From an uncultured Bacillus sp. (GTDB lineage: Bacteria > Bacillota > Bacilli > Bacillales > DSM-1321): 14,421 nt of DNA. The notes beneath the pieces are model-generated. The model saw nothing but the letters and a program-made list of their open reading frames with translations. It searched no databases and was not told the DNA's origin. The stretch covers positions 1 to 14,421 of the forward strand of contig CAKQBC010000027.1 of NCBI GenBank assembly GCA_934215995.1. The letters run 5' to 3'. The first letter of the stretch is position 1; every line of letters begins with the position of its first letter. Shown here one piece after another: positions 1 to 7,274 of the stretch. The translations under genes were made by a program, and so were the position numbers.

Positions 1-194
1 GTCAATGAATCGGTACGTTTTTCAGTCTCTCTTTCGAGGGGTGTGTACATTGTTTCCACTGTCGTCGATAGGGAGTTCCAGATGGAATACATCCAGCTGC
101 CTGCCACAATCAGGATCAGGAGGGCTGCTCCTCCGGTTATCTTAAGCCAAAGACGGTTCTTTTTCTTCTTTTTTCTTTTCTTCATTTCACCCAT
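1..194 (-). CDS. LCP (LytR-CpsA-Psr) family protein, N-terminal part only
   Basis: Partial gene: 64 codons from an ATG at 194 run off the left edge. The peptide opens with a lysine/arginine-rich cytoplasmic stretch (residues 4-14), then one hydrophobic segment at about 16-38. After it comes a juxtamembrane region with SLSTTVETMYTPLERE, the usual LCP spacing before the extracellular catalytic domain, which lies outside the window. LCP proteins are membrane-anchored phosphotransferases that move undecaprenyl-linked polymers such as teichoic acid, capsule or EPS to peptidoglycan. The gene diverges from the polysaccharide locus, so a role attaching its product to the wall is plausible but inferred. 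The start is uncertain: a GAGAGGA sequence lies about 13 bases upstream of the ATG at 194, and a second in-frame ATG is at 185. The call rests on the N-terminus alone. Confidence 0.72.
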   Translation of the reverse strand, partial: MGEMKKRKKKKKNRLWLKITGGAALLILIVAGSWMYSIWNSLSTTVETMYTPLERETEKRTDSL

Positions 195-697
195 TTAGTT
201 CGTTCGTCCTCTCGCATTCTTTCATTCTTCTAATTATAAATAATTTGCAATCGTCTGTATATAAGAACATTTGCGAACAAATTCAGTGCGACCTTGATTG
301 CTGTAAGGATAGGCTCATTTCTCGCTGCAAGAGCAAAGGGAACTTATAAAAGGGTAAAAATTGTAAAATATACCCAGTTGTTTGATCGTACGCTATAAAA
401 AACAATCAAAAGTCGCGTATCTTTTATCATGGCAAAGCATATATTTAGGCAAACATCTATTGCTCCGGCTATCTTTTCTTCTTTGAAAAAACTGCTTGCA
501 CGACAAAATATCACCCTTCAATTAAATACTCCAAAAACCGTCTGAAGTATGAATATCATGAGAGCGGCAACCGAAGAAATGAAACGATTCTCATTTTGTA
601 TACAGTGCGACCCGATAGCTGCGGAAACACAACATTTACTATTAAAAGCATTCATATGAATCAACGAAACAAGTTCCATCAGGAAAGGAGAGTTCCT
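195..697. other. Divergent intergenic region between LCP gene and galU
   Basis: About 500 bases without a convincing gene, clearly more AT-rich than the flanks. It must hold the promoters of the leftward LCP gene and the rightward galU operon, but I could not pick a SigA promoter with two good boxes. Weak candidates on the plus strand are TTGAAA at 483-488 with AAATAT 17 bases on, and TAAAAT at 364-369 with no matching -35. On the minus strand a TATAAT-like box (near 231-240) has no good -35. Small inverted repeats exist (GGGTA 352-356 with TACCC 371-375; ATTCATATGAAT near 650-661). No riboswitch consensus was recognised. Confidence 0.5.
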
Positions 698-1585
698 ATG
701 AAAACAGTAAGAAAAGCGATTATACCGGCTGCGGGTCTCGGCACGCGATTTCTGCCCGCCACTAAAGCGATGCCGAAGGAAATGCTGCCGATTGTCGACA
801 AGCCGATGATTCAATACATTGTCGAAGAGGCGATTGCTTCAGGGATTGAGGATATCATTATCGTGACCGGTAAAGGAAAAAGGTCTATTGAAGACCATTT
901 TGATTATGCCTATGACCTTGAAAACAGATTGATTGAAAAAGGCAATTTCGATCTTCTGGAAAAAGTCCAGGCCCCTTCCAAGGTCGATATCCATTATATT
1001 CGGCAAAAAGAACCGAAAGGATTGGGGCATGCTGTTTGGTGTGCCCGTAATTTTATCGGGAATGAACCGTTTGCTGTGCTATTGGGGGATGACATTATCC
1101 AGAGCGGTATTCCCTGCTTGCGGCAACTGATTCAGGAATACGAAGAAACGCTGTCTTCTGTTATTGCTGTGCAGAAAGTGGGAGACCATGAAACCCATCG
1201 CTATGGAATCATTGATCCAGTCATGCAATTGGGAAGACGATATCAGGTCAGCTGTTTGGTGGAAAAACCTTCAACCGGTACAGCCCCCTCCAATCTGGCG
1301 ATTATGGGGCGTTATGTGCTGACGCCTGAAATCTTCACGTTCCTCGAACAGCAGCAAATAGGTGCCGGCGGAGAGATTCAATTGACGGATGCGATCCAAA
1401 AATTAAACGGGATCCATAGGGTTTTTGCCTATGAGTTCGAGGGACGGCGTTATGACGTCGGGGAAAAGGCAGGGTTCGTCAAGACGACAATTGAGTTTGC
1501 GCTGGGAAATGATGATATAAAAGATGACATATTGGACTATTTAGGAACGTTATTCAGTGAAGAATTATCTATCAGAATGAAGTAG
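698..1585 (+). CDS. galU: UTP--glucose-1-phosphate uridylyltransferase
   Basis: Cytoplasmic enzyme making UDP-glucose from UTP and glucose-1-phosphate, the precursor for UDP-galactose and other nucleotide sugars here. At 295 aa it has the usual GalU/GtaB length. Visible motifs: the nucleotide-binding [10 protein letters not shown] at 11-20, MPKEMLP at 25-31 with the conserved Lys, LLGDD with the metal-binding Asp at 131-132, VEKP at 188-191, and GEIQLTDAI at 225-233. The ATG at 698 is chosen because AAAGGAG ends 7 bases upstream and [13 protein letters not shown] is the standard start; the frame stays open back to 596 but that extension is not family-like. First gene of the locus, 29 bases before the initiating transferase. 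The SD lies in the loop of a small AGGAA/TTCCT hairpin (681-697). In Bacillus the equivalent gene is called gtaB. Confidence 0.96.
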   Translation: MKTVRKAIIPAAGLGTRFLPATKAMPKEMLPIVDKPMIQYIVEEAIASGIEDIIIVTGKGKRSIEDHFDYAYDLENRLIEKGNFDLLEKVQAPSKVDIHYIRQKEPKGLGHAVWCARNFIGNEPFAVLLGDDIIQSGIPCLRQLIQEYEETLSSVIAVQKVGDHETHRYGIIDPVMQLGRRYQVSCLVEKPSTGTAPSNLAIMGRYVLTPEIFTFLEQQQIGAGGEIQLTDAIQKLNGIHRVFAYEFEGRRYDVGEKAGFVKTTIEFALGNDDIKDDILDYLGTLFSEELSIRMK

Positions 1586-1614
1586 AATCCGATTGCAGCA
1601 GGGAGGCCCTCGGT

Positions 1615-2244
1615 ATGAAAAAAGCAGCAGTGCCATATTTATTTTTGAAAAGGTGTATGGATATCTTCGGGGCGGTAACGGGATTGCTGGTGACTTTGCC
1701 TATCCAAATGATTTTAATGGTCTTCTATCATTTCGGCGACAATAAAGGGCCTGTCCTTTTTAAACAAGCGCGAATAGGGAAACAGGGCAGGACATTCTAT
1801 ATCTATAAATTCAGGTCGATGGTCGTTGATGCGGAGAGAATATTGAAAGAGGATCAGGAACTATATACGAAGTATGTGAGAAATAACTTCAAATTGGAAC
1901 AGCATGAAGATCCGCGTATCACGCCATTCGGACGTTTTATCAGGAGAACGAGTCTCGATGAACTGCCTCAATTTTACAATGTACTGAAAGGGGACATGAG
2001 CCTCGTCGGCCCAAGGCCTGTCGTTGTCGATGAAATAAAAGAGTATAAGCATACGAAAGATGACTTTCTTTCGGTAAAGCCGGGAATCACAGGCTACTGG
2101 CAGGTATGCGGAAGAAGTGGGATAGGCTATCCGGAACGGGTCGATATTGAATTGTACTATGTGTATAATCGTGGCTTGTTATTCGACTTGAAAATCTTGT
2201 GGAAAACAATCTATCAAGTTTTGGCAAGAAAAGGGGCGTATTAA
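1615..2244 (+). CDS. Initiating sugar-1-phosphate transferase (WbaP/PglC type)
   Basis: Membrane enzyme that moves a sugar-1-phosphate from a UDP-sugar to undecaprenyl phosphate, starting repeat-unit synthesis at the inner membrane face. At 209 aa it has only the catalytic core and one N-terminal membrane/re-entrant helix (about 14-38), like PglC or Bacillus EpsL, without the extra helices of full-length WbaP. Motifs: YKFRSM 64-69, DPRIT 99-103, TSLDELPQ 112-119 with the catalytic Asp115-Glu116 pair, GDMSLVGPRP 126-135, KPGITGYWQVCGRS 155-168. The core resembles galactose-phosphate transferases, and the gene sits between galU and galE, so UDP-Gal is the favoured donor (inference). The start is backed by GGGAGG at 1601-1606; the stop abuts the galE ATG, suggesting translational coupling. 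Confidence 0.92.
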   Translation: MKKAAVPYLFLKRCMDIFGAVTGLLVTLPIQMILMVFYHFGDNKGPVLFKQARIGKQGRTFYIYKFRSMVVDAERILKEDQELYTKYVRNNFKLEQHEDPRITPFGRFIRRTSLDELPQFYNVLKGDMSLVGPRPVVVDEIKEYKHTKDDFLSVKPGITGYWQVCGRSGIGYPERVDIELYYVYNRGLLFDLKILWKTIYQVLARKGAY

Positions 2245-3240
2245 ATGGGAGGAAAAATCCTCGTGATCGGCGGGGCCGGATACATAGGCTCACACGCAAT
2301 AAAAGGTTTGCTGGAAAAAGGATACGGGGTTGTCGTGGCCGATAACCTGGTAACCGGCCATAAGGGAGCTGTTCCTTCGGCTGTTTCCTTCTATTTCGGG
2401 GATGTGCGTGAAAAAGCATTTTTAGATGATGTCTTTGTAAAAGAAAACATCGATGCGGTTATGCATTTCGCTGCCTATTCATTGGTCGGTGACTCAATGG
2501 CCGACCCATTGAACTATTTTCATAATAATACGTACGGCATGATGGTGTTGCTTCAGGCTATGAAAGATAGAAACATAGATAAGGTTGTTTTCTCATCCAC
2601 GGCTGCGGTCTATGGAGAGCCGAAGCATATCCCGATTACGGAAGAGGAACCGACAAATCCGACAAACCCATACGGTGAATCAAAACTCATGATGGAAAAA
2701 ATGATGAAGTGGGCAAATGAAGCCCACGGCATCCGTTTTGTATCCCTTCGTTATTTTAATGTGGCGGGTGCCAGTAATGATGGCTCTATCGGTGAAGACC
2801 ATCGAACCGAAACGCACTTGATTCCATTAGTTTTGCAGACAGCCCAGGGGAAGAGAGAAAGCATAACAATCTTTGGGGATGATTATGATACAGCGGATGG
2901 CACGTGCATACGGGATTATATTCATGTGACGGATTTGGTTGATGCCCATATTTCGGCACTGGACTATCTGATGGAAGGCAATGAAAGCAATACCTTCAAT
3001 CTTGGGAGTTCAACCGGCTATTCGGTGAAGGAAGTCATCGATGCCGCAAGAGAAGTGACAGGTTTGCCGGTCAATATTTTATTGGGTGAGAGGAGATCCG
3101 GGGATCCCAGTGTATTAATTGCTTCCAGTGATAAGGCGAAGGCAATTTTAAAATGGGAACCGAAGCATTCGGATATCTCCCAAATCATCGGAAGCGCCTG
3201 GAACTGGCATAAAAACCATCCAGAAGGATATTTGGATTGA
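2245..3240 (+). CDS. galE: UDP-glucose 4-epimerase
   Basis: Extended short-chain dehydrogenase that interconverts UDP-Glc and UDP-Gal through a bound NAD, supplying UDP-Gal to the preceding transferase. At 331 aa it is normal family length. Visible: NAD-binding GGAGYIG at 9-15, SSTAAVYG at 117-124 with Thr119 in the catalytic Ser/Thr place, Tyr143 and Lys147 of NPYGESK, RYFNVAGA at 169-176, and the C-terminal GERRSGDPS segment at 281-289. By eye the residue matching E. coli Tyr299, which gates N-acetylated substrates, is Leu291, so UDP-GlcNAc/GalNAc use cannot be excluded. The ATG directly follows the previous stop; its weak SD (AAGGGG) lies inside the previous gene. The downstream gap of 238 bases ends this tight three-gene block. 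Confidence 0.95.
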   Translation: MGGKILVIGGAGYIGSHAIKGLLEKGYGVVVADNLVTGHKGAVPSAVSFYFGDVREKAFLDDVFVKENIDAVMHFAAYSLVGDSMADPLNYFHNNTYGMMVLLQAMKDRNIDKVVFSSTAAVYGEPKHIPITEEEPTNPTNPYGESKLMMEKMMKWANEAHGIRFVSLRYFNVAGASNDGSIGEDHRTETHLIPLVLQTAQGKRESITIFGDDYDTADGTCIRDYIHVTDLVDAHISALDYLMEGNESNTFNLGSSTGYSVKEVIDAAREVTGLPVNILLGERRSGDPSVLIASSDKAKAILKWEPKHSDISQIIGSAWNWHKNHPEGYLD

Positions 3241-3340
3241 CTGGGGGACTTCATGGATTGGACATCAATATATAGAAAAGCAGGTTAAAAGGAATGAATC
3301 TTTTATCACTCATGAACATATAGTTAGTAGGACAAACAAC

Positions 3341-3369
3341 TTGTACATCTCCTGTCTTCCTCATTTACT
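3341..3369 (+). promoter_or_regulatory. Weak candidate internal SigA-type promoter
   Basis: TTGTAC at 3341-3346 and TTTACT at 3364-3369 are separated by 17 bases, each matching the consensus at about four of six positions. It lies in the 238-base gap after galE and would serve the second epimerase. A TAGAAT box at 3369-3374 is a better -10 but lacks a correctly spaced -35. This is a guess from spacing. Confidence 0.25.
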
Positions 3370-3394
3370 AGAATACTCTTCAAATCTATCGGTT

Positions 3395-3407
3395 TACCAA
3401 TTTGGTA
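3395..3407. repeat. Palindrome TACCAA-T-TTGGTA, possible operator
   Basis: A perfect 6+1+6 inverted repeat lies about 25 bases downstream of the candidate -10 box and 71 bases before the epimerase start. With a one-base centre it cannot be a good RNA hairpin, so a dimeric repressor site is more natural than a terminator. There is no evidence for any particular regulator; chance is possible in this AT-rich gap. Confidence 0.3.
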
Positions 3408-3478
3408 CTTTTGCTGTATGACGGGTTAATGTGCAATCACACAGATCGAATATTTTGGGAATGGTGGGGTCATATGGA

Positions 3479-4399
3479 ATGAACGTGCTAATTACAGGCG
3501 GATACGGATTCATCGGATCATATGTTGCGGATTTATTCTCTCTTGAGGGACATGACGTTTTTATTTTGGATGATTTATCGAAGGGCAATCCATCGCTTGT
3601 CCGTTGCCGCCATGCATCGATGATTGAAAACATCCAAAGCCCGGTATGTGAAGCATTTTTTCAGGAGCATTCTTTTGATATCGTCGTGCACTTGGCGGCT
3701 CAGACTTCTGTGCAGCATTCCATTAAGGACCCAGTGGGCGATTCGAGGATTAATGTGGCAGGACTGGTGAATATACTTCACCTTTCTGCCAAATACAACG
3801 TAAAGCAATTTGTGTTCGCTTCCTCCGCAGCCGTGTATGGAGACAGTGATGAGCCTGTCATTACGGAACAAACGGCTTGCAATCCGGCTTCCCCGTACGG
3901 GCTGAATAAATGGATCGGCGAGTGCTGCTGCCGCCAATGGAATTCGATGTTCGGTTTGAACAGTGTCTGTTTGCGTTTTTCCAATGTATACGGACCCAAA
4001 TATGCCAGTCATACAGAGCAAAGCGTTATTCCTGTCTTTATTGACAGGCTATTGAGGGAAGAGCCGCTGCCTGTGTACGGGGACGGCGAACAGACAAGGG
4101 ATTTTATTTATGTGGAGGATATCAGCAAAGCAATTTATCTTGCTGCCACGCATGGGTTGTCCGGCGTTTACAATGTGTCTGCTTCTGTCCCTAATACTGT
4201 CAATGATGTCATCGATATTTTGAAGGGGCTGGGGCATGATCTGCAGACAATCCGTTTGCCGGAACGTGCAGGCGATATCAAACATTCACTGCTTGACAGC
4301 GCAAAATTAAAGCATGCGCTCGGATGGGAACCTCAATATGCCCTTCAGGAAGGGCTGGAAAAGACATATTTTTATTTAAAGGAACATTTGCTTATATAG
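3479..4399 (+). CDS. NAD-dependent epimerase/dehydratase, probable UDP-sugar 4-epimerase
   Basis: Extended short-chain dehydrogenase of 306 aa. NAD-binding GGYGFIG at 7-13, Asp31/Asp32 after the second strand, ASSAAVYG at 114-121 with Ser116 in the catalytic place, and Tyr140/Lys144 in SPYGLNK. RFSNVYGP at 166-173 and GDGEQTRDFIYVED at 201-214 are typical of the GalE/WbpP side of the family. It probably makes a second UDP-hexose or UDP-N-acetylhexosamine epimer for the repeat unit; the exact substrate cannot be read. The ATG at 3479 is chosen because GGTGGGG (3463-3469) precedes it at 9 bases and the Rossmann strand MNVLITGG should be N-terminal; the frame is open to 3431 without a better start. 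It stands alone between gaps of 238 and 156 bases, unlike its neighbours. Confidence 0.87.
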   Translation: MNVLITGGYGFIGSYVADLFSLEGHDVFILDDLSKGNPSLVRCRHASMIENIQSPVCEAFFQEHSFDIVVHLAAQTSVQHSIKDPVGDSRINVAGLVNILHLSAKYNVKQFVFASSAAVYGDSDEPVITEQTACNPASPYGLNKWIGECCCRQWNSMFGLNSVCLRFSNVYGPKYASHTEQSVIPVFIDRLLREEPLPVYGDGEQTRDFIYVEDISKAIYLAATHGLSGVYNVSASVPNTVNDVIDILKGLGHDLQTIRLPERAGDIKHSLLDSAKLKHALGWEPQYALQEGLEKTYFYLKEHLLI

Positions 4400-4542
4400 G
4401 TCTTGAGGAACGAAAAACAGTGCCGGGACGGTAATGTCGATTAAAGGGGCTCTGGCCTGACGGGGAGCAGTTGCCCTGCTTGAACATCTGCAAAATTGGC
4501 TGCAGAGAACAGAGCTTATTGATAGCAGCAACGGGAGAAAAG

Positions 4543-4584
4543 ATGAAAGTGGTGAGTGTCATTGCAAGAATCTTTCGGCCTTAA
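4543..4584 (+). other. 13-codon upstream mini-ORF overlapping the Wzz/kinase start
   Basis: ATG at 4543 opens MKVVSVIARIFRP and stops at 4582-4584, in a different frame from the kinase gene and spanning its start. GGGAGA at 4533-4538 gives it a better SD match than the kinase start has. It could couple or tune translation of the kinase, or be accidental. No known leader peptide was recognised. Confidence 0.25.
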
Positions 4585-5905
4585 GGAAGCGGCTGCCATT
4601 CTTGGGAAAGAAAAAAAGCTGATTGCGGCAATCATTTTTACGCTGACTGCTTTGGGGGTTATTGCGGGCATGTTGGTTCCACCTGTTTATCAGGCTAAAA
4701 CCGACCTGCTGGTTAACTTCAATAAAGTCGAGCAGAACTCAAATGAAATCAATGCCAATGAAATAGAAACGAATCTGCGGCTAATAGAAACGTACAAATA
4801 CATTATCGGCAGTTCAAGAATACTCGAGCAAGTCGCTGAAGAATTGGGAGGTTCCCTGTCGTCTGCAGATTTGAAGAAGAAAATAGCAGTCAAGACAGAC
4901 GAAAAAACGCAAATTATCACAATTATAGCGGAAGACAGCAATCCTAAGGAAGCCATGAAGATTGCTGATTCGACTGCCGGCTATTTTAAAGCGGATATTA
5001 TGAAGCTCATGCAATTGAACAATGTCCATATCCTGACGGAAGCGAACGTGGATGGATCGAGCGGTCTGATTAAAAAAAGGACAGCCGTATATACCTTCAT
5101 TTCTTTCTGTCTGTCCATTATCGTGGCAGTATTGGCGATCATCTGGAAAGAGAATATCCTGAGCAGATTGGATTCAATGGCTAAAATTGAACGGAATTTT
5201 AGCGTTTCCGCACTCGGGCTTGTACCGTTCACGAAGAAAAGTAAAACAAAAAAAAGGAGATTTTTATTTAAAAGAAGGACAGAGCAGATAACGTGGATGA
5301 TAGAGGAATCATACAGTACGATCAGAACCCACCTAAAATATATGATCAAAGAAAAAAATGCAAAAGTAATCATGATCACAAGCGCGAACCCGGGGGATGG
5401 AAAGACAATGGTCACATCTAATATAGCGATCAGCATGGCGAAACAGAATATGAATACTCTGTACATTGATTTAGATCTGAGAAAGGGGACTGGCCGCGAT
5501 GTCCTTGCTGTTCCTCAAACAGAAGGGATTTCACAATATCTTTACAACAAAACCCCGATAGAAGAATTGATTTTTCCGACTAGGGTACCCAATCTGTCTT
5601 TTTTGGGTACGGGCCCTTATCCTTCTGACCCGGCTGAACTATTATCGAGTGAACGCTTGGCTGAACTGATCAACCTTTTAAAAGAACGTTTCGACATCAT
5701 CATGATCGACTCGCCTCCTTTAATGATAGCCGACCCATTGATTATATCCGGTCATGTCGATGGCTGCGTCATTGTGGCCGACGCCCGGAAAACAAAGATT
5801 TCCCAGATGGCGGAAAACATTCGGAAACTCCGGAAGGTGAAAGCGGACATTTGGGGGGTTGTCCTGAATAAAACGAAAACCGGCAACTCCGATCTGTACT
5901 ATTGA
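4556..5905 (+). CDS. Wzz/BY-kinase fusion: chain-length determinant with tyrosine autokinase
   Basis: Polysaccharide co-polymerase and bacterial tyrosine kinase in one 449-aa chain; it controls polymer length with Wzx/Wzy. The Wzz part has membrane helices at about 21-42 and 177-197 flanking an extracytoplasmic domain. The kinase part has EESYSTIR at 250-257, Walker A ANPGDGKT at 277-284, Walker A' YIDLDLR at 303-309 and Walker B IIMIDSPP at 381-388. The C-terminus ends SDLYY, giving only two tyrosines (448, 449) for autophosphorylation. Many Firmicutes split these parts into two genes (CapA/CapB, TkmA/PtkA). An in-frame TGA at 4553-4555 sits directly before the GTG at 4556, so the start is non-ATG: GTG 4556, or TTG 4562, which has GGTGAG five bases upstream. 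The first in-frame ATG is codon 39. No cognate phosphatase gene is in the window. Confidence 0.9.
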   Translation: MSLQESFGLKEAAAILGKEKKLIAAIIFTLTALGVIAGMLVPPVYQAKTDLLVNFNKVEQNSNEINANEIETNLRLIETYKYIIGSSRILEQVAEELGGSLSSADLKKKIAVKTDEKTQIITIIAEDSNPKEAMKIADSTAGYFKADIMKLMQLNNVHILTEANVDGSSGLIKKRTAVYTFISFCLSIIVAVLAIIWKENILSRLDSMAKIERNFSVSALGLVPFTKKSKTKKRRFLFKRRTEQITWMIEESYSTIRTHLKYMIKEKNAKVIMITSANPGDGKTMVTSNIAISMAKQNMNTLYIDLDLRKGTGRDVLAVPQTEGISQYLYNKTPIEELIFPTRVPNLSFLGTGPYPSDPAELLSSERLAELINLLKERFDIIMIDSPPLMIADPLIISGHVDGCVIVADARKTKISQMAENIRKLRKVKADIWGVVLNKTKTGNSDLYY

Positions 5906-5927
5906 AGCGCGTGAGGTGGAATAGCGT

Positions 5928-7274
5928 ATGAACGCCATTGTTGAAAGTGTGAAGAAGCGCTTGTTTTCCAATCGCTTCATCAAAAGTGTGACCATCTTGG
6001 CATCAGGCACCGCTATATCCCATCTTTTGATCATCCTGACAACACCAATCCTCACAAGATTGTATTCTCCTGAAGACTTCGGGATTTTGTCTCTTTATTT
6101 GTCCATCGTTTATTTGCTCGCCTCGGTTTCTTCCTTGCAGTATGAACAGGCGATTCCTTTGCCGGAAAACGATGAAGACGCGTTCCATCTGTTTGTATTG
6201 GCTTTCATCATCACCTTCTTCACGAGTATCATATTCTGCTTGTCTGCCATTACCTTGCCTCTTGACCGCTGGCTCGGGATCTCTTCCTTCCATACAGATT
6301 TATGGCTCTTATTCTTCAGTCTTCTTGGGATCGGCTGTATTCATGTCTATCATGCCTGGGCGATCCGGGCAGGTGACTATCCGGTGATCTCCAAGACAAA
6401 GGTAAGCATGAACTCAGGTCAAATGATTTCACAAATCACGTTCGGTTTTCTTAATATGAATCATCTCGGCCTTGTCGTCGGGGAAGCAATCGGCAGGATA
6501 AGCGGCAGTTATACAAGCTACAGGCAATTCAAAAAAAGAAGTCTTCCATCGATACGGGTCATTTCCATGAAAGGGCTCCTTGGCGCGCTCGTCCGCTATC
6601 GGAAGTTCCCGCTTCTCTCAAGCTGGTCGTCACTCATGTATCATACCGGCGCGCAGGCACCGACTTTCTTTCTGGCCTTCGTGTACGGTCCGGAGGCGTC
6701 CGGCTTCTATTTGCTGGCGCAAAAGATATTGACCGTTCCGGAAGGGCTGATCGGCTATTCCGTCTCGCAAGTGTATTTATCGCAACTTGCAGAGATTAAG
6801 CGTTCTTCTGCAGAGGCCTTGATGCCGTTGTTCTGGAAAACGATCGCCAAGATGTTTGTTTTGGGAGCTGTCATATATGTGCCGATTGCCATCATTGTTC
6901 CTCATCTCCTATCTTATGTGTTCGGGCCGGGATGGGAAGCAGTAGGGACGTATTTGCAATATTTGAGCATCCTCTACTTTTTCCTGATGGTCTTTAAACC
7001 GCTGTCGGCCAACTTTTATGTGCTGGAGCATCAGCAATTGGGAGCCGTCGCTGAGGTGCTGCGCTTTGCTTTAATCTGTTCCTCACTTTATATAGCGTAC
7101 CATTACATAAGCGACCCGCAGCACTCGTTATTGTTATTCAGCGTGTCGGGAGCTGTCGGATATGTATTGTACGGTGTGTTTGTCTGGGTGGCTGTCAAAA
7201 AAACCGATGCGAAAAAACAGGATGTCTGTACCGAAAGCGAGGGGAGGCAAAGTGCTGAAGACCGAGAACAATGA
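5928..7274 (+). CDS. Wzx-type polysaccharide flippase
   Basis: 448-aa polytopic membrane protein of the MOP/polysaccharide-synthesis exporter type. It should flip the undecaprenyl-diphosphate-linked repeat unit across the membrane. The N-terminus (residues 19-60) shows the family pattern: a first helix SVTILASGTAISHLLIILTT, then PILTRLYSPEDFGILSLY. About 12 hydrophobic segments follow, with a loop YGPEASGFYLLAQKI near 252-266 typical of the second half. The C-terminal 30 residues are polar and charged. The SD GAGGTGG at 5913-5919 supports the ATG at 5928, 22 bases after the kinase. The 3' end overlaps the polymerase gene by 23 bases. Substrate specificity cannot be read from sequence. Confidence 0.9.
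   Translation: MNAIVESVKKRLFSNRFIKSVTILASGTAISHLLIILTTPILTRLYSPEDFGILSLYLSIVYLLASVSSLQYEQAIPLPENDEDAFHLFVLAFIITFFTSIIFCLSAITLPLDRWLGISSFHTDLWLLFFSLLGIGCIHVYHAWAIRAGDYPVISKTKVSMNSGQMISQITFGFLNMNHLGLVVGEAIGRISGSYTSYRQFKKRSLPSIRVISMKGLLGALVRYRKFPLLSSWSSLMYHTGAQAPTFFLAFVYGPEASGFYLLAQKILTVPEGLIGYSVSQVYLSQLAEIKRSSAEALMPLFWKTIAKMFVLGAVIYVPIAIIVPHLLSYVFGPGWEAVGTYLQYLSILYFFLMVFKPLSANFYVLEHQQLGAVAEVLRFALICSSLYIAYHYISDPQHSLLLFSVSGAVGYVLYGVFVWVAVKKTDAKKQDVCTESEGRQSAEDREQ

Noticed and set aside
255..290. LexA-like half sites (GAACAtttGCGAAC) in the divergent region
   Set aside because: The two halves do not form the Bacillus CGAAC-N4-GTTCG palindrome in correct orientation and spacing.
300..380. Possible c-di-GMP-I (GEMM) riboswitch, prompted by GCAAAG-like strings
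   Set aside because: Conserved GEMM segments and their paired stems are not present in order.
548..658. 36-codon plus-strand ORF beginning [14 protein letters not shown] upstream of galU
   Set aside because: No ribosome binding site before its ATG and no recognisable product; likely chance in a long leader.
596..697. N-terminal extension of galU
   Set aside because: The added residues do not fit the family, and the ATG at 698 has a strong SD and the standard [13 protein letters not shown] start.
518..814. 98-codon minus-strand open frame across the galU start
   Set aside because: It lies antisense to galU's conserved N-terminus and the leader, has no SD and no recognisable domain.
3283..3305. 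TAAAAG/CTTTTA inverted repeat after galE as a terminator
   Set aside because: The stem is only six AT-rich pairs and no T-run follows.
3575..4021. 148-codon minus-strand frame inside the second epimerase
   Set aside because: Shadow of a well-supported epimerase gene; the translation has no domain features.
7162..7251. Longer start for the polymerase gene inside the flippase
   Set aside because: Would add a polar, family-unlike N-terminus; the GTG at 7252 has a GGGGAGG SD and leads straight into the first membrane segment.
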